Shown piece by piece: positions 23,463 to 36,008 of a DNA stretch of 64,000 nt. Position 1 is the first letter of the stretch, and each line of letters opens with the position of its first letter. Both the position numbers and the translations under genes were made by a program. The notes beneath the pieces are model-generated. The model worked only from the letters and a program-made list of their open reading frames with translations. It was not told where the DNA came from and ran no database searches. The stretch comes from Taeniopygia guttata. Taxonomy: Eukaryota > Chordata > Aves > Passeriformes > Estrildidae. The stretch lies in the NCBI RefSeq assembly GCF_048771995.1, contig NC_133030.1:11982001-12046000 (forward strand), read 5' to 3'.

Positions 23463-26400
23463 TCAGGGCTTCTTGAGGCCACAGGGCAGCCCCAGGGCTG
23501 GCTTGGCCGCCACGGTGGGCGGGGAGTGCCACACGGCCGAGCTCGTGCGCTTGAAGTAGCGGGGTTTGTTCTTGTAGAAGATGTCCTCCAGCTTGGGGCT
23601 GGGGATGGCCCCGAACAGCGCGTCCAGGTCAGGGGGGTTGTAGTACTGTCGGATCACAGCCTGGCTGAGCTGATTCCCTGCAGGAACAGATGAGGCTTGT
23701 GTTAATTTTGTTAATTGGGATTGCCGTGTATGCTGTTGTATGCGGCGTGTCCCCGCTCTGCTCATGTTTCACCACTCCAAAGCAGCTTAGCAGTGTATTT
23801 GTCCCTCATCACATTGTGACAAGATCCCCAAGTGGTGGAGGAGCCCCTGATTCCATATTCCACATAGAATCATGGAATGGTTTGGGTAGGAAGGGATTTT
23901 AAAACTCATTTAAGTTCCAACACCCTGCCATGGGCAGGGACACCTTCTACTATCCCAGGTTGCTCCAAGCCCGTCCAGTCTTAGACACAGCAGTACTCAC
24001 TTCATGCTAGAGTACTTTAAACTCCTCCAGGCAGGAGAAACTGGGCAAAACCCCACATCAGCTCCCACAGTCTGCTGGAGGTCCTGGACACACACATCAA
24101 CCCCCACACACATACCAGTGGCCCAGGCAGGGACGGGCTTGCGTGGCTGGCTCTCGTCATCTGTCGAGTCGTCGCTGTTCAGGTCCATCCCATAGTCATT
24201 GGAGTTTGCTAAAGGCACCTTGAATTCCTTCCTGCTCTGTGGAGTCATCTCATACGAGTTGCAGGCCGGGGAATTCTAGAAGGGAGATACATTCCATGGG
24301 TGTTGGATGCAGCAGCATCATCAGGCTCCAAGCTACAGCAGGGCCAGCTCGTCCTCATCTCCTGCTCTGTCACCTCATAGCAAACCCCGAGTCTGGCAGT
24401 TCTCAAGTTTGGACCCAAGAGCTTGACCCAAGTTCCAAAGCTGTGACCCAATGATGGCTGTGCATGGCCTTCCCCTATTTAATTAGGCTGATTAATTTGC
24501 CATCTGTGCCATGAGCGCACAGCAGTAGATTAATCAAACAGGTCCTATAGAACAGAGCTCCACTCCAGCCAAGCCAAGCTTAACTGCAGGTTTTATGTCA
24601 CTGGAGCAGAGTCACATGCCCTAAACACTCTGCAACCCAACTGCTGGGCTTGATTAATGATATAAAACTGCTAATTGCTGTACAGAGAACCTGCCCACCA
24701 GCTCAGCCAAATCGAGCTCACGCTAATGGGAGCTGCATGGGAAGAAAGTGTAAGGGCAGGAGAAAACCTTCTACTGCAAATTTCATGTTTTTTTAACTTG
24801 AAATTTACAGCAGAAATTCTATTTTCAATCCGTAAATGAGTCTCTGGAGAGTTGGACACAGTTGTCCTTCCCCAGCAGAGACTCCCATTCATGGCTCTGT
24901 GTCCAGTGACATTAACTCCCACCCACTGGTCCTGCACTTAAAGATTAAGATTCTGAGCATTGCAAGGAGACAAGAGCCATGTGTTTGTTGTCAATGTTCA
25001 GGACAAGAACACACACCCTCAGGACTCTCCCCGGCAAACCACCACCATTCCACAGGCTCTGCTGACACCTTGTGGCTGTTCCCAAATTTGACCCGAAATA
25101 AAACTTTCAGCACTTTCTGCCCCTGAGGTCGTTCCGGTATTTAAGAGGCACTTCAGACAGCTCCAACAGCTGCTGTTTCATCCACAGCCAGGAACCCTGT
25201 CCAATCCCTCCTGCTTCCTTCCCTCTATCATTGAAATATGCATGGAGTCAACCCCAGATACCAGAATTTAAAGAATTCCTGTGTTATTCAAAAGACAGAT
25301 AAAAGCAGAGGGTGGAACTGCCTGAGGCAAGAGTTGGTCAGTGCTGAGACTAAACTCTGCTGTCACCCTTAAGGACCTATCCCCAGTTACCTCTTTGTTC
25401 TCCAGAAGTGGTGCCCGGGCATTTTCTTTAGCCTTTTGCTCCTCTGATAGTTTCTTCTGCTCTTCCTCTTGACTCTTCTTCTCCGCCAGCATCTGCTGTT
25501 CCTTCTGCCAAGCGACACCCACGGGATTACCCTTGGGGACTACACTGCCAATCCATCCATCCATCTTTGTGGCATGCAAAATATTCAAGCACCTCATTAT
25601 AGCTGTTCCTCATACTGCTGAGGAGCACCTGGGACGTGGTGCAGCTTCCTCAGAAGGGCACAAACACACTGACCCCTATGCCGGAGCATCAGCTGCCTTT
25701 CCCTGACAAAGCCAGGGCCTCCCACCTTGGAAAACTTGCTGCTGACTTTATCTTGGGGCTATAAAAGCCAAAAACCAGCTGACCGCCTGCAGAAGTCTGT
25801 GCTACTAATCTTGGTCTCTTTCTAGACTAGTAAACAGTATTTTTAGAGGCCAAGTCTCCCCATGGTGCCATAACTGTGTCACACAGGTCTGACTTCCTGC
25901 TCAGAAGTGCCCCAGTAGGTCTTCAGGGCTTCCCGCAGTGTCCCAGCTGAGCTGCTCCAACAGCTGCTGAGGCCAGACTGTGTGGCTCTATCCCTTTGCA
26001 AAAATCAATCACTTACCTCCTTCTTCTCCATCTCCATCCGGAGCCGCTCCTTGGCTTCTTCCTTCTGCAGGCGGGCAGCCTTCTCCTGCTGCTCCCGGAG
26101 CCTGGGAACCACAGCACAGGCCCTCACTCCCAGAACCACACCAGGCCCCCGCCCTCGCTCACAGCTCTTCAGGCACTCCCCACCACACTCCTGACATCCC
26201 TGAGCTCCTTCTTGGCAGCTCAGCACCAGCAACAGTCCAGAGCTGTGCTGCCAGGTCACTGCAGCTCCCTGCTGCTCCAGCCTTCCACTCCTGCCCTCTG
26301 CTCTGCATTTCAATCCCACCTCAGAATTTGGTACATAAATGGGGTTTTGCCTTACTTTTCTGCCTGGATCCGCTCCTGCTCTCTCTTCCTCTCCAGTTCT

Positions 26401-29400
26401 CTCTCTGCAGCCAACTGTCTCTCCCGCTCCTGTTCTGCCTGCCTCTGCTCAGCGATCTTACGGGCACGCTCCTGCTCCTCTTCCCTCTTCTTCTGCATCA
26501 GTTCCCTGCGCCGCCGTTCCTCCTCCTCCTGTAAGCCCAGGCAGGACTCACTCACCTGACAGGAGCAGGCTCCAGGGGAAGCACCAGGAACCTCTCACTT
26601 GACCCAAATCCCCACCGCTACACGGCAGGGAAACATCCTGGGGGTAAATTCCCAGTGCTCAAGGCAGGTGGATTTCCTGTCCAGCTCAGCCTGCAGAACA
26701 GGCTCACACACTCACCTGCTGCAGAGCTCTTTGTCTCCTCGCCTCCTCCTCTTGTCTGCGCCGGGCCTCAGCTTCCTCCATCTTCCTGGCAGCCACTCTC
26801 TTCTTGATCTTCTCCTCTGCCAGCCTTTCTTCCCGCACCTGGAAGGAGCACACACAGACCCAATCTCAGGTAGGACAGCACAGCAGGACCCCTCACAGGG
26901 CACACCCTCCCTCCTTTTCTCTCAGCAATCAAGGGAGCCTGTGCTCGGTTTTAAAAAGGTCAAATTTAGGGCAATGACCTTTTACTGCATCCTTCCAGAA
27001 AGAGCTGACCCCATCCTGCGGTTTACACATCCAGTCCCACAAAGCCATTGGAATATAACCTCAGAGCCATACAATCAGACAGGCAGCTGGGGATAATTAA
27101 AGCAGACAAATGACCACTAGGCCTCTGCACAAATTGCCTGGAAGACTGGAATCTGAGGAAGGCTCTGGAAGAAGGATGTTTGCTTTCCTCTGTCCAGCTA
27201 TTACTCAGCTGGAAGAAGCAGCAAATAAAACCTTGGGGCCATTAGGCCACCTTTATCTACTGCAAGTCCTTCTCCCATCTACCAGAGCATTAATAAAGCC
27301 CATTTAGATTCATGATTATGGAAAAACAGGGGTTCAGCTGCCATTTGCTGTAGCCAGAGAAAGGCTGTCCCTCAGGATCATCAAGGCTCTGGAAAGTTCT
27401 TTATTCATCTACTCTTTGGTTCAGCCTCCAGAATCCAATCAGCCTCCATGCCCCTTTTTCCAGACAGCACATCTGTGTGGTGCCAGCTGCTTCAGTGGCT
27501 ACTGATTGTCCCAAATAAACTCTGCAGGGGCTGTACCTTCTCGGTCTTCTCATCAAGCAGCGCAATCTTCTGCTCGATCTTCCTCTTCCTCTCCTTCTCA
27601 ATCTCCTCTGCCCGTTCCCGGGCTTGCAGCACCTTGCGCAGGCGTTCCTCGCGCTTCCTGAGGACACAGCCCGGCTCACCACCGTGTTCCAGCCAGGTGA
27701 GCTCCCCTCAGCTCAGCACAAGGCCAAAAAGGCACAGCAGGAAATTCAATGGCCCAAATCCCCCATTCATTTAAGCACCAGCCATGTTTAAGCTCTGTCA
27801 GAAAGTGAGGACTCAAGACAAAAAGCTGCATCATGGGCAGCAAGGACAGTCAAGGCTTTGTATCAGCATTCCAGGGATACCCCAAGGACAAACACTGTCT
27901 GTGTCCACAGGAGTTTCTGCTGCTTGCATGGTTCCTGCAAGATAAAACACCTGGACACAGGAACCTACAGGTGGCCAAGAGCAGTGTGACCACATCTACT
28001 TACAGCTTCGCCTCTCCGAGTCGCCGTTTCTTCTCCTCCTCCACCTTTTGCCTTCTCAGCAGCTCAGCTTCTTGCTTCTTCCGCAGAGTCTCCAGCTTCT
28101 GCCTCTCCTTTTCCTGAGGGGAATTGAATGTCATTGCACCCAGTGGCCAGCGCTCTTTCCCACCTCAGCTGCTCTGGGCAATGACCCAGAGGTGACAGCA
28201 AGGAGCTGCAGGCAGGAATATGAGATGGTGACAGACCTGGAGCAGAGCTCCTGACCTGGTCATGAATGGACATAGGCAAGGAAAACACTGGTGTGAATCT
28301 CAGGGAGCAAGAGGAGAAAGTGGAGTGTTGAAACAGGAGCATCAGCTCTGGAAGCCCAGCAGCATCCTCAGGGACTGCGGGCAGCCAGCCCCGTGCTCTC
28401 ATTTGGTGCAAAGGAACCACCAAGCAGCGCTAATGCCTGGCACAGCTCCCGCTTCCTGCGGCGAGCGCGGGGACAGATGGTGCTCCAGGAAACACCTTGA
28501 GCTCCCACTGGCGCCTGCGCCTCCCACGAGGCTCGGTCTGGTGGTGAACCACGAGCACTCCGAGAGCTCCCAGCTTGCTCCGGCACGCAACCACATCCAT
28601 GTGCCAGACAGAACCAGGGGCTTTCTCCTCATTTTCCTGACCCAGTCTAGGCATGCTCTCAGCCAGGGGAGCAAGATCCAGCCACCACCACAACCACAGC
28701 AAATGGACTAACATCAACCCGCTCCATGCCAAAGCAGGCCTGGTCTCAGCACAAAGCCACAGATCATTAAAGCACGGGCATTATTCAAGGGAATCCCTTA
28801 CACTTGGCTCCATGCTGTAAATGCTTGGTACTGTCAGCATCCAAACTGGTTAATATGAAACTAACAATTATATCTTACTGCTCTGCTGCTATTTAGTTAT
28901 GTTTAGCTCCCACATGGAAAAGCTCCCGAGGGGGAGCTGCCTGCACTGGAATGAAATCTAAAACATTCCATGAACTGACAGCAGCAGCAGAAGCACTCTC
29001 TAGCCACAAGACTCTTTTCCACCCTATTAACTCCTTTGTAGCACTGACACTAACATCATCAGGGGCCCAGCGAGATTGAAGCTGGAATCCTTCACTGCTT
29101 CCCAATGGCCTTCCCTGACCTGCTGGAGCACAGCCAGCCTCTGAGCACAGCTCTAGGAAGCTCTGCCATTAGGCTGCTAAATGCAGGAATACCAATTCCT
29201 GCATCCTGCCCTCCTCTTTCTCCCTCTCAGCTCTCCTGCAAGGGGAAACCAGCCCCAGAGGTGCCTACTTTTCAGGTGAGTTGTTGGGTATCAGGAATAT
29301 GAGCAATTCCTGTTTGGCACACGGCTTCCAGCGTGGCTCTGAGTGAATCCAGGAAGCTACACCCCTTGTCTAGAACCAGCTCTCAAATCCCTCCCTCGCA

Positions 29401-32400
29401 GACTGCTCCTGGCTTGGAAAACCAGGGCCTTGGAAAGCTCCCTGGGGTAGTGCAGAAGCACCTGCCTGCAGCCAGCCAAGGTGTGCTGCTGGTCCCAGCA
29501 GGATCCATCAGTGATACCAATGCCTGCTCCCTCTGGACACCAGCAGTTGTCTGATTGGCCACACATCCAGAACAGCCTCATGTTTCCTCCTGCCTCAAGG
29601 GTTTGCAAAAAACTCAAGAGTCTGAATTTAAGATGTATTTGCTCAATCTCACTCATGAGAGAAGTCCTAGAAAGGAGACCTGGGATCAGGCCAGACCTGA
29701 GAAAAGGAGACCTGGCTTCAGTCATCAATACAACTCAACATTCACAATCCACTCGATTTCTGCTTCCCAGTTTTCATCTCTGACGGTTACCTGCCAATAA
29801 CACGGGGGAATGATGCAGGAATAAAGCTTGGAGTTCAAACTGGAATTCTTCAGGAAGCTGACTAACCCCAATTCTATTTATTTAAGTGCAAACAGAGCGT
29901 TTCAAATCACTCAGTTTCAAATGGGTTGCAAAGCTCCTCTCATAGCTGCGCTTTAAGTTAGGCACTTAATGAAACCACCGTGTACTGGCTTAGAGCAGAG
30001 CCCCCTCTTACCTTGGGATCAGCCTGGAGAGGGGTGTTGTACCTGATGAAGGATTTTATGACTCCGTTCCTCCCCACAGAGCTCGGTGTCATGAGGAGCT
30101 GGTTCTTCTGCACAGTGTGCAGGAACGTTTTGAACGGACGCACCACCTGGGGGAGGAACAGTAAAGTGTGAGGGGGGGTGGGTAAAAAAGGGTCTTGGTG
30201 AGGCATTCCAGGGTTACAAGGACCTCACCCTGCTGGCTGGGAGGACTGGGGATGGGGTCTTCTTCCTGAGAGGAGACAGCCCTCCCTCCTCTGCCTGCTG
30301 GTGGTCGTAGCGCTCATCCACGGCTCTCTTGTAGCTCGGCTTCCTCCTGTGAGAAGCACAGGCCATCACACTGGGCAAATCCTCCTCGTGCCTCCAAGTC
30401 AGGGCTGGAAAGGGCCATAAACTACCCCGGGCTTAACAGAGATTCCAGTGTGGGGAGGCCCTGGCACAGGTTGCCCAGAGAAGCTGTGGCTGCCCCATGC
30501 CTGGAAGTGTCTATGGACAGATTGGCTGGGGCTTGGAGCAACCTGGGATAGCTGAAAGTGTCCTTGCCTAGGGCAGGAGATGGCACTGGATGGGCTTTAA
30601 TGTCCCTTTCAACCCAAATCAGTCTGTGATTCCAAGATCGTGCATGCACAGCTAGCCAATAAATAAAATCCTAATGCAATAGAAAATAAAAAATAAATAA
30701 TAGAGTCATGGAGGCAGGGAAAACTTATTTGCAGAAGTTTCACAAACACTGAAGGCCAGTGAACAACATCCCACCACTGAACCTGTTTGGAACAGGACCA
30801 CAGCCTGCCCAAGACACTTCCAACCAGGACATACCTGGCACTCTGGGGTGGCTCCAGGGTCTCCCCGTTCTTATTTAAGTTGTTTTCTGAAAAAGAACAG
30901 TTACACAGTAAGTTCTAGCAGGAAAAATCCCAACACAATTTTGACAGCAGAGAAGGGATGCAGCAGCTTACCGAACAGCAAAACCACCTGCATGAGTGGG
31001 CATGGCAGGACCTGGCTCACATGGCACCGTTCCCACATGGAAACTCCAGACAAAGCAGAGCTGCCCAGAGTTGTCTGGGTTCTGCACAGCTTCAGCAACA
31101 GAGCTCAACTGGGCCTCCCACAACCCTCCAGCCTCATTATAACCATCTCCATGTGCTTGCCAGGATGGAAATAACTCCAGCACAGAGTTTTCTCACTGCT
31201 AATTGTCTGAAACAAATCCCTGCTCATCAAACATTAATTAATCTTTCAAGCTGAGCTCTCAAATTAACCAGACAATCTTTCCAGCTTCCCAGCCAGCCTC
31301 CCAAAATGATAACTTCCCAAAGTGCTGCCCCAAAACCCTCTGGAATTACCACTGCTGTTTGGCTCCTGGGGCTGCTTGTGTTTGCTGACTGTGTGGGAGC
31401 GAAGGGACATCCGAGGGTTTTGGAAATCCTGTGGGAAAAGCAAAGGGATTTCGGGACAATCACACATGGAAACCGTTCCTGGTTCAGACTGTGGGGTGGT
31501 TCTGACACGGGTACGGTCAGCAGCGTTATCAGGGAATGCCAAACCCCCTCTTGGCACAGCCCTGGATGCTGCATCATCAGGAGAGGCAGGGACATTAACA
31601 CGAGCATCTCCGCTGCTTAAACTCAACCAGCTCATCAACTATTAAGGCCAGGAGCCTTCCAAGCTGTAAATCTGTGCTGCTGGAGCTCTGGCCAGAGCCA
31701 GTGTGCCCATTTCCCTGAGCAGTGATGAGTGGGGAGCCTGGAGACAGCAGGCAAATAGCTCATTTCCATGATTTATCTGTTTGTTATGGGATACCCATCG
31801 CTGCTCTGCCTCTGCACTTAGGCTCTGCTGGGATAATAGGTTGTGGTTCTGGAATTGCTCTCTCCTACCAGCACCAGCATTACCTCCTGGTCAGCACTTC
31901 ACAGTGCTGCACTGGGAAGAGAAGAAAAGGGATTGATGGAGAATGCATCCTCCCCAGTTACTTCTGCAGGGCCTAGAAAAACTGACTTTTTTTTGAGTTT
32001 CTGCACACTCACAACAGTTCTCCTTGTTTTCACAAGTGCTTCAGGTCACTGGTCTGCTCCATTAATTCAGGCTCTGCTCATTGAAATTTATTCTGGACAA
32101 AACACTGACATGATCCCAGGATTACTTCCTCAGTGAGGATTGTGGAGGGAAAGGTGTTGACCTCAGTAATAGTCACAAATTTCCAAGTTTGTCCAAACTA
32201 ACAAGAGTTGAATTACCTGCAGGACTGACCAAAAGGTCAGAAGAAGCTTTAAAAATACAGCATGCAAACCATGACACCAGCTAAACCAAACTTCCCTGAA
32301 CTATAAGTTTTTGGGTTTTTTTATCTCTAAAGACTGGGGACTGAATCTTCACACAGTAATCTCTAGCAAGAGGTTAAAAAGGAAGAGCCAAGCAGGACTC

Positions 32401-35400
32401 AACCCTGAGGTCAAGACCAGGGTGGTGTGCAACAATTTCAACAGATTTAGTAAAAGACAGAGGAAAGTCAGAGAATCTTGGCAAGCATCTGAGCCTGTAA
32501 CACCCTTCTGACAGAACAAAGCCCCCAAAGCCATGGGTCACACGTGCTCATTTCTCAGAGAAAACTTTGCTGCTTTTGCTGGTTCTGAAATGTTGTGATT
32601 AAAACTTTCCCTAGCCTGAGTACAAGAACCACAGAGGCTCGGATGGGCTCTGTGCCTTCCTCACTCACTGCTCTGGGGACACGTTACAAAGTCTGACAAT
32701 CTACAGCCAGAGCTCCCAGATTTCCCAGTGAGGTGTAATTCCACACATTTTTCTCCCAAACCCACACAGGCACAAATGCTTTTAATCCCTGTCCAAGTCT
32801 TACCAGCTTGGGGGGGGTGGAGGGTCCAGGAGGAGGCCTAGGGAAAAAAAAAAAAAGAAAGACAAAAGGGGCTGTGCTTAGCAAAACTCAGGAAACTGGG
32901 GAGCCACTTAGATTTTACATCAAGAACAGCAGTGAAAAGGTCCTGCAAGCAGGGTAATGAGGATGAATAAATAAATAAATAATTGAAAGCATTCTCACCC
33001 AGTTTTGACAACGGTTTCCTCATCCTCTGGTGCACTTATGGAGCTGGAGGCTATGGGAGAGGAAGAAACACACCTGAGCTGTAAGGCTGGGGTGTAGCCA
33101 AGGATCTGCTGGGACAAGGAGCTCCAGACACTGCAGAGGGGTTTGTCCTGCCCTGGGGCAGGGTGGGGCACAGGAGCACACCCAGGTGGCACTGCAGAAA
33201 CATGGCCAGCAGTTCCAGTGCAGGAAAGCAGTTTTCAATTATGGATGAGTTCAGGGTGATATTCCATGAGCTGGCATTAATGGGCCTTGGGCTTACCTGC
33301 AGGGACCTGACTGGACATCAACAGCAGTTAGAGCCAGCCTTATTTACAGTGGGAATGCTGCTTCCCAAACCAGCATTCCAACTGGTTCTGCTGCACTGAG
33401 CTCAGGAGCTCTGGCTCAGCCAGAACCTGCCATGAACAACCATAGACTGGTTGGGATGGGAAGAGACCTTAAAGCTCATCCAGTCCCATCCCCTGCCTTG
33501 AACAGGGACACCTTGCACTGGCCCTGATTGCTCCAAGCCCTGTCCAACCTGGCCTTGGACACTTCCAGGGGTGGGGCAGCCACAGCTTCTCCATTAACAC
33601 GTGCCAGGACCTGGCTTCCCTCAACCAGAGGAATCCTTTCCATATATCCCATTTAAATTTCCCCTTTTCCAGTTTGAACCCATTTCACCTTGTCCTGTCA
33701 CTCCAGTTTCTGATGAAGAGTCTCTCTCCAGGTTGTTTGTTTAATAATTCCAGCAGTTTAGATGAGATTGTCCTAGCCTAAATCTGCCTCTGCCACCACT
33801 TGTAAAATTGTGGGAGAATTTTAATCTACAAAGTCCAGCCTTGAAATTCCCTTCTCAAACAAACTCTAGAACCAGCAGCCAGATCCAGCTAAGGAGAAGG
33901 GAACTAATGGGAATTTCACCTTGAAGGAAGCAGGCAGGGCTTTAAGAGAATCCATCACCTCTTTTGGATCCCCAAATCCTTCTCAACTTTGCCAGCTGTT
34001 CCCACAGAATCTGGGAAGACCAGCAGCCTAGAGGAGCTGTGGCTGCCCCATTTCTGGAAGTGTCCAAGGCCAGGTTAGATGGGGCTTGGAGCAACCTGGA
34101 TAATCTTTAGGGTCCTTCCAACCCAAACCATCCTGGGATTCCAGCATTAACAATTTTCCCAGCAAATCAGCAATGATTAAAGCTATGTTGAAATGGAGAC
34201 ACTGAGGATGATCTCCCAGATGATTTACAAGGCTGAATTCAGTCACCTGGGTTCCTATGTTCACAGGGGGCTCTAGAAAGCCAGAGAGGACTTCCATGAG
34301 GAATTGCAGCCTGGGAAGCTCAGCTGCCACCCCCACACTGAAGACCCAGAAAGCAGAATCCCCCCCCATGACACCCGAACTCACCATCCACAGAGCTCCA
34401 GGACACAGATCTCTTCCGAGTCGCCCTCTTCTTGCCCGCTGCCCTGGCGGTGGATGCCCAGATCATGCTCTCCCTCTTGCTGGCCAGGGAGTATTTCTCT
34501 GCCAGGGAGGTTCTGCGGCTCAGGGAGGCTTTCCCCATCAGGCTCCGGCGCACAGAGCGGCGGCTGAGCCGGGAGCCGGTCGGAGTCCCTGGGCTGTTGT
34601 TCAGGGGCTGGGAGGGCTCCTGAGCCCGGTTGTGTTCCCGTGGGGAGCAACCCTCCTCCTTCAGTCCAGCCTCTGGGCTCAGGACGACGGTGACATTGGC
34701 TGCCCTCGCTGTCTGTGACTCGGCCACAGCCTGGCTGGCCTCGGGAGTACAGGGCACCACCAGCTCAGGGGCTGTGGGCACCAGCGGCGATTTGGGAGCA
34801 CTGTGTTCCTTTGGAGAGCCATTCCCTGAGCTCGTGGGGAGCAGCTCTGCCGGCTTTGCTCTGCTCCTCTGGAGAGGCACTACGGTACCAACGTGGTTTG
34901 CTTCCACCCAGGGATCCTTCCCTGCTGCCTGCAGGGCAGTAGGGGTCTCAGGAACCACCCTGGAGGTTCTGGCAGTGGCTGCAGCCCGGGATCGTGTCAC
35001 CCGCTGCGGTGGAGAATCTTCCTTGGCCTCGGCCCTGCTGAGTTCCAGGTTTTCTTTGTTCTGGAGTTGCAGAGAAGATCGCACAGGTCTGCTGCTGCCG
35101 TTCCTCCTCCTGGAGAGGCTGATCACAGGAACAGCAGGTGAGATGGGAACAGGAATCGGGACCAGCCCCCAGTCCTTCCGTGCACACACAGGCACGGAGC
35201 CAAAACACCTGGGATGGGCCCAGGAGACAGAGCTGCACAGAGCAGCTAATACAGACAGTAATTGAGAGACGTAATGATTTTAAAGCAGTAAGATAACAGA
35301 CAGAGACACGGGGACATAGAATCAGGCAATAATAAAAGCACTTCTCGTGAGACTCGAAATCCAATGTTTTTCGGCCGAGAGTACCCCAGACACAGGGTCT

Positions 35401-36008
35401 GACCAGACCTTTAACACCAGAGGGACGAAGGAAGGAGAACTCCCCCCGGACAAAGGAATGCATAGCCAGGACATGCTCCATGGAGGGCAGTGTTTCCTTG
35501 TACCCTTGGCAGCAGGTCTGTACAGCCTCCCACGGGCTCCCTCCCTTCTCCAGGCCCCGAGGACACCCTCTGCGCTCCCCCTTTCCGCAGGCCGTCCCGA
35601 ACGGGGCTCCCCGATGCCCGCTCCCCCTGCCCCTCACCGCTTCCTGCCGGACTCCTGCTCTTCCTGCAAGGCCGACAGCCGCTTCCTCCGCTGCCGTTTT
35701 TTCTGCGACGGCGTCTTGGGCATCAGCTCGAGCTCCTCGTTGTAGTTGCTAGAGAGGAAGGGGAGATCAAGGCAGGATCAACACGAAGGGCGGCCGGTAG
35801 GGGCCGGGGCCTAGCGGGGAGCGGGATGCTGGTACCTGACAAACATCTTGACCGCCTCCTCGTAGATCTCATCCAGCCACACCATATCGGTCTCGTCCAC
35901 CTGCCGTAGGAACTGGGCCAGACGCCGCTGGCCTTCGGAGGGCAGCTCCATGGTGCGCGCCGCGACCGCCGCAGGCCCCATGGCCGCCGCGGCCGCCCCC
36001 GCCGCCAT
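23463..36008 (-). CDS. INCENP: INCENP copy A, inner centromere protein (chromosomal passenger scaffold), 17 coding exons
   Basis: Scaffold that binds Survivin/Borealin through its N-terminus and Aurora B/C through its C-terminal IN-box. Exons: 36008-35836, 35748-35638, 35118-34385, 33050-32999, 32837-32804, 31428-31350, 30886-30835, 30346-30229, 30146-30012, 28113-28004, 27657-27537, 26838-26716, 26528-26356, 26101-26017, 25504-25391, 24275-24116, 23677-23463. All are in phase and give 862 aa. Seen: CEN-type helix ([13 protein letters not shown]), [27 protein letters not shown]-like [30 protein letters not shown], a continuous charged helix at about 497-738, [15 protein letters not shown], and IN-box [20 protein letters not shown] with the RTSS Aurora site. 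ATGs also exist at 35981 and 35951; the last has the best Kozak context (ACCATGG), so the alanine-rich first 19 residues are uncertain. No 12-bp microexon like that of copy B was found. Confidence 0.93.
23517..23648 (-). other. INCENP: IN-box segment of INCENP-A identical to INCENP-B
   Basis: 44 codons of the last exon, from QYYNPP to HSPP, match 46511-46642 on the plus strand with no nucleotide difference, including every third position. The sequence on both sides, even within the same exon, differs clearly. This is best explained by gene conversion. Confidence 0.9.
23864..23998 (-). repeat. CR1-type LINE fragment in last intron of INCENP-A
   Basis: Antisense CR1 3' end: CATAGAATCATGGAATGG, then 'CATGGGCAGGGACACCTTCT' and 'CCCAGGTTGCTCCAAGCCC'. 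It is about 135 bp, 5'-truncated, between exons 16 and 17. Confidence 0.8.
30425..30645 (+). repeat. CR1-type LINE fragment in INCENP-A intron
   Basis: Sense-oriented CR1 3' end: 'GGCACAGGTTGCCCAGAGAA', 'TGTGGCTGCCCCATGCCTGG', 'GGCTTGGAGCAACCTGGGAT', then 'CCCTTTCAACCCAAATCAGT' and a terminal CTGTGATTCC. It lies between coding exons 7 and 8 in transcript order. Confidence 0.85.
33440..33745 (-). repeat. CR1-type LINE fragment in INCENP-A intron
   Basis: Antisense CR1: ACCATAGACTGGTTGGGATG, 'GAGACCTTAAAGCTCATCCA', 'TCCAACCTGGCCTTGGACAC', 'TTGAACCCATTTCACCTTGT' and 'GAAGAGTCTCTCTCCAGGTT'. About 300 bp of the 3' region, in the intron after the large exon 3. Confidence 0.85.
34025..34145 (+). 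repeat. CR1-type LINE fragment in INCENP-A intron, opposite orientation
   Basis: Short sense CR1 3' end: GAGCTGTGGCTGCCCCATTT, 'TTGGAGCAACCTGGATAATC', 'TCCTTCCAACCCAAACCATC' and terminal CTGGGATTCC. It lies about 300 bp from the antisense copy at 33440. Confidence 0.85.

Noticed and set aside
24850-24940. Possible extra INCENP-A exon encoding VGVNVTG, like the LNVTV stretch of mammalian INCENP
   Set aside because: It has a plausible acceptor but no donor in the right phase, and exons 25391 and 24275 join in frame without it.
30835-32837. Apparent frame break in INCENP-A between the 34-bp exon and the 52-bp exon
   Set aside because: A 79-bp exon at 31428-31350 ([18 protein letters not shown]) with proper splice sites restores the phase and matches the position of the 100-bp exon in copy B, so the gene is intact.
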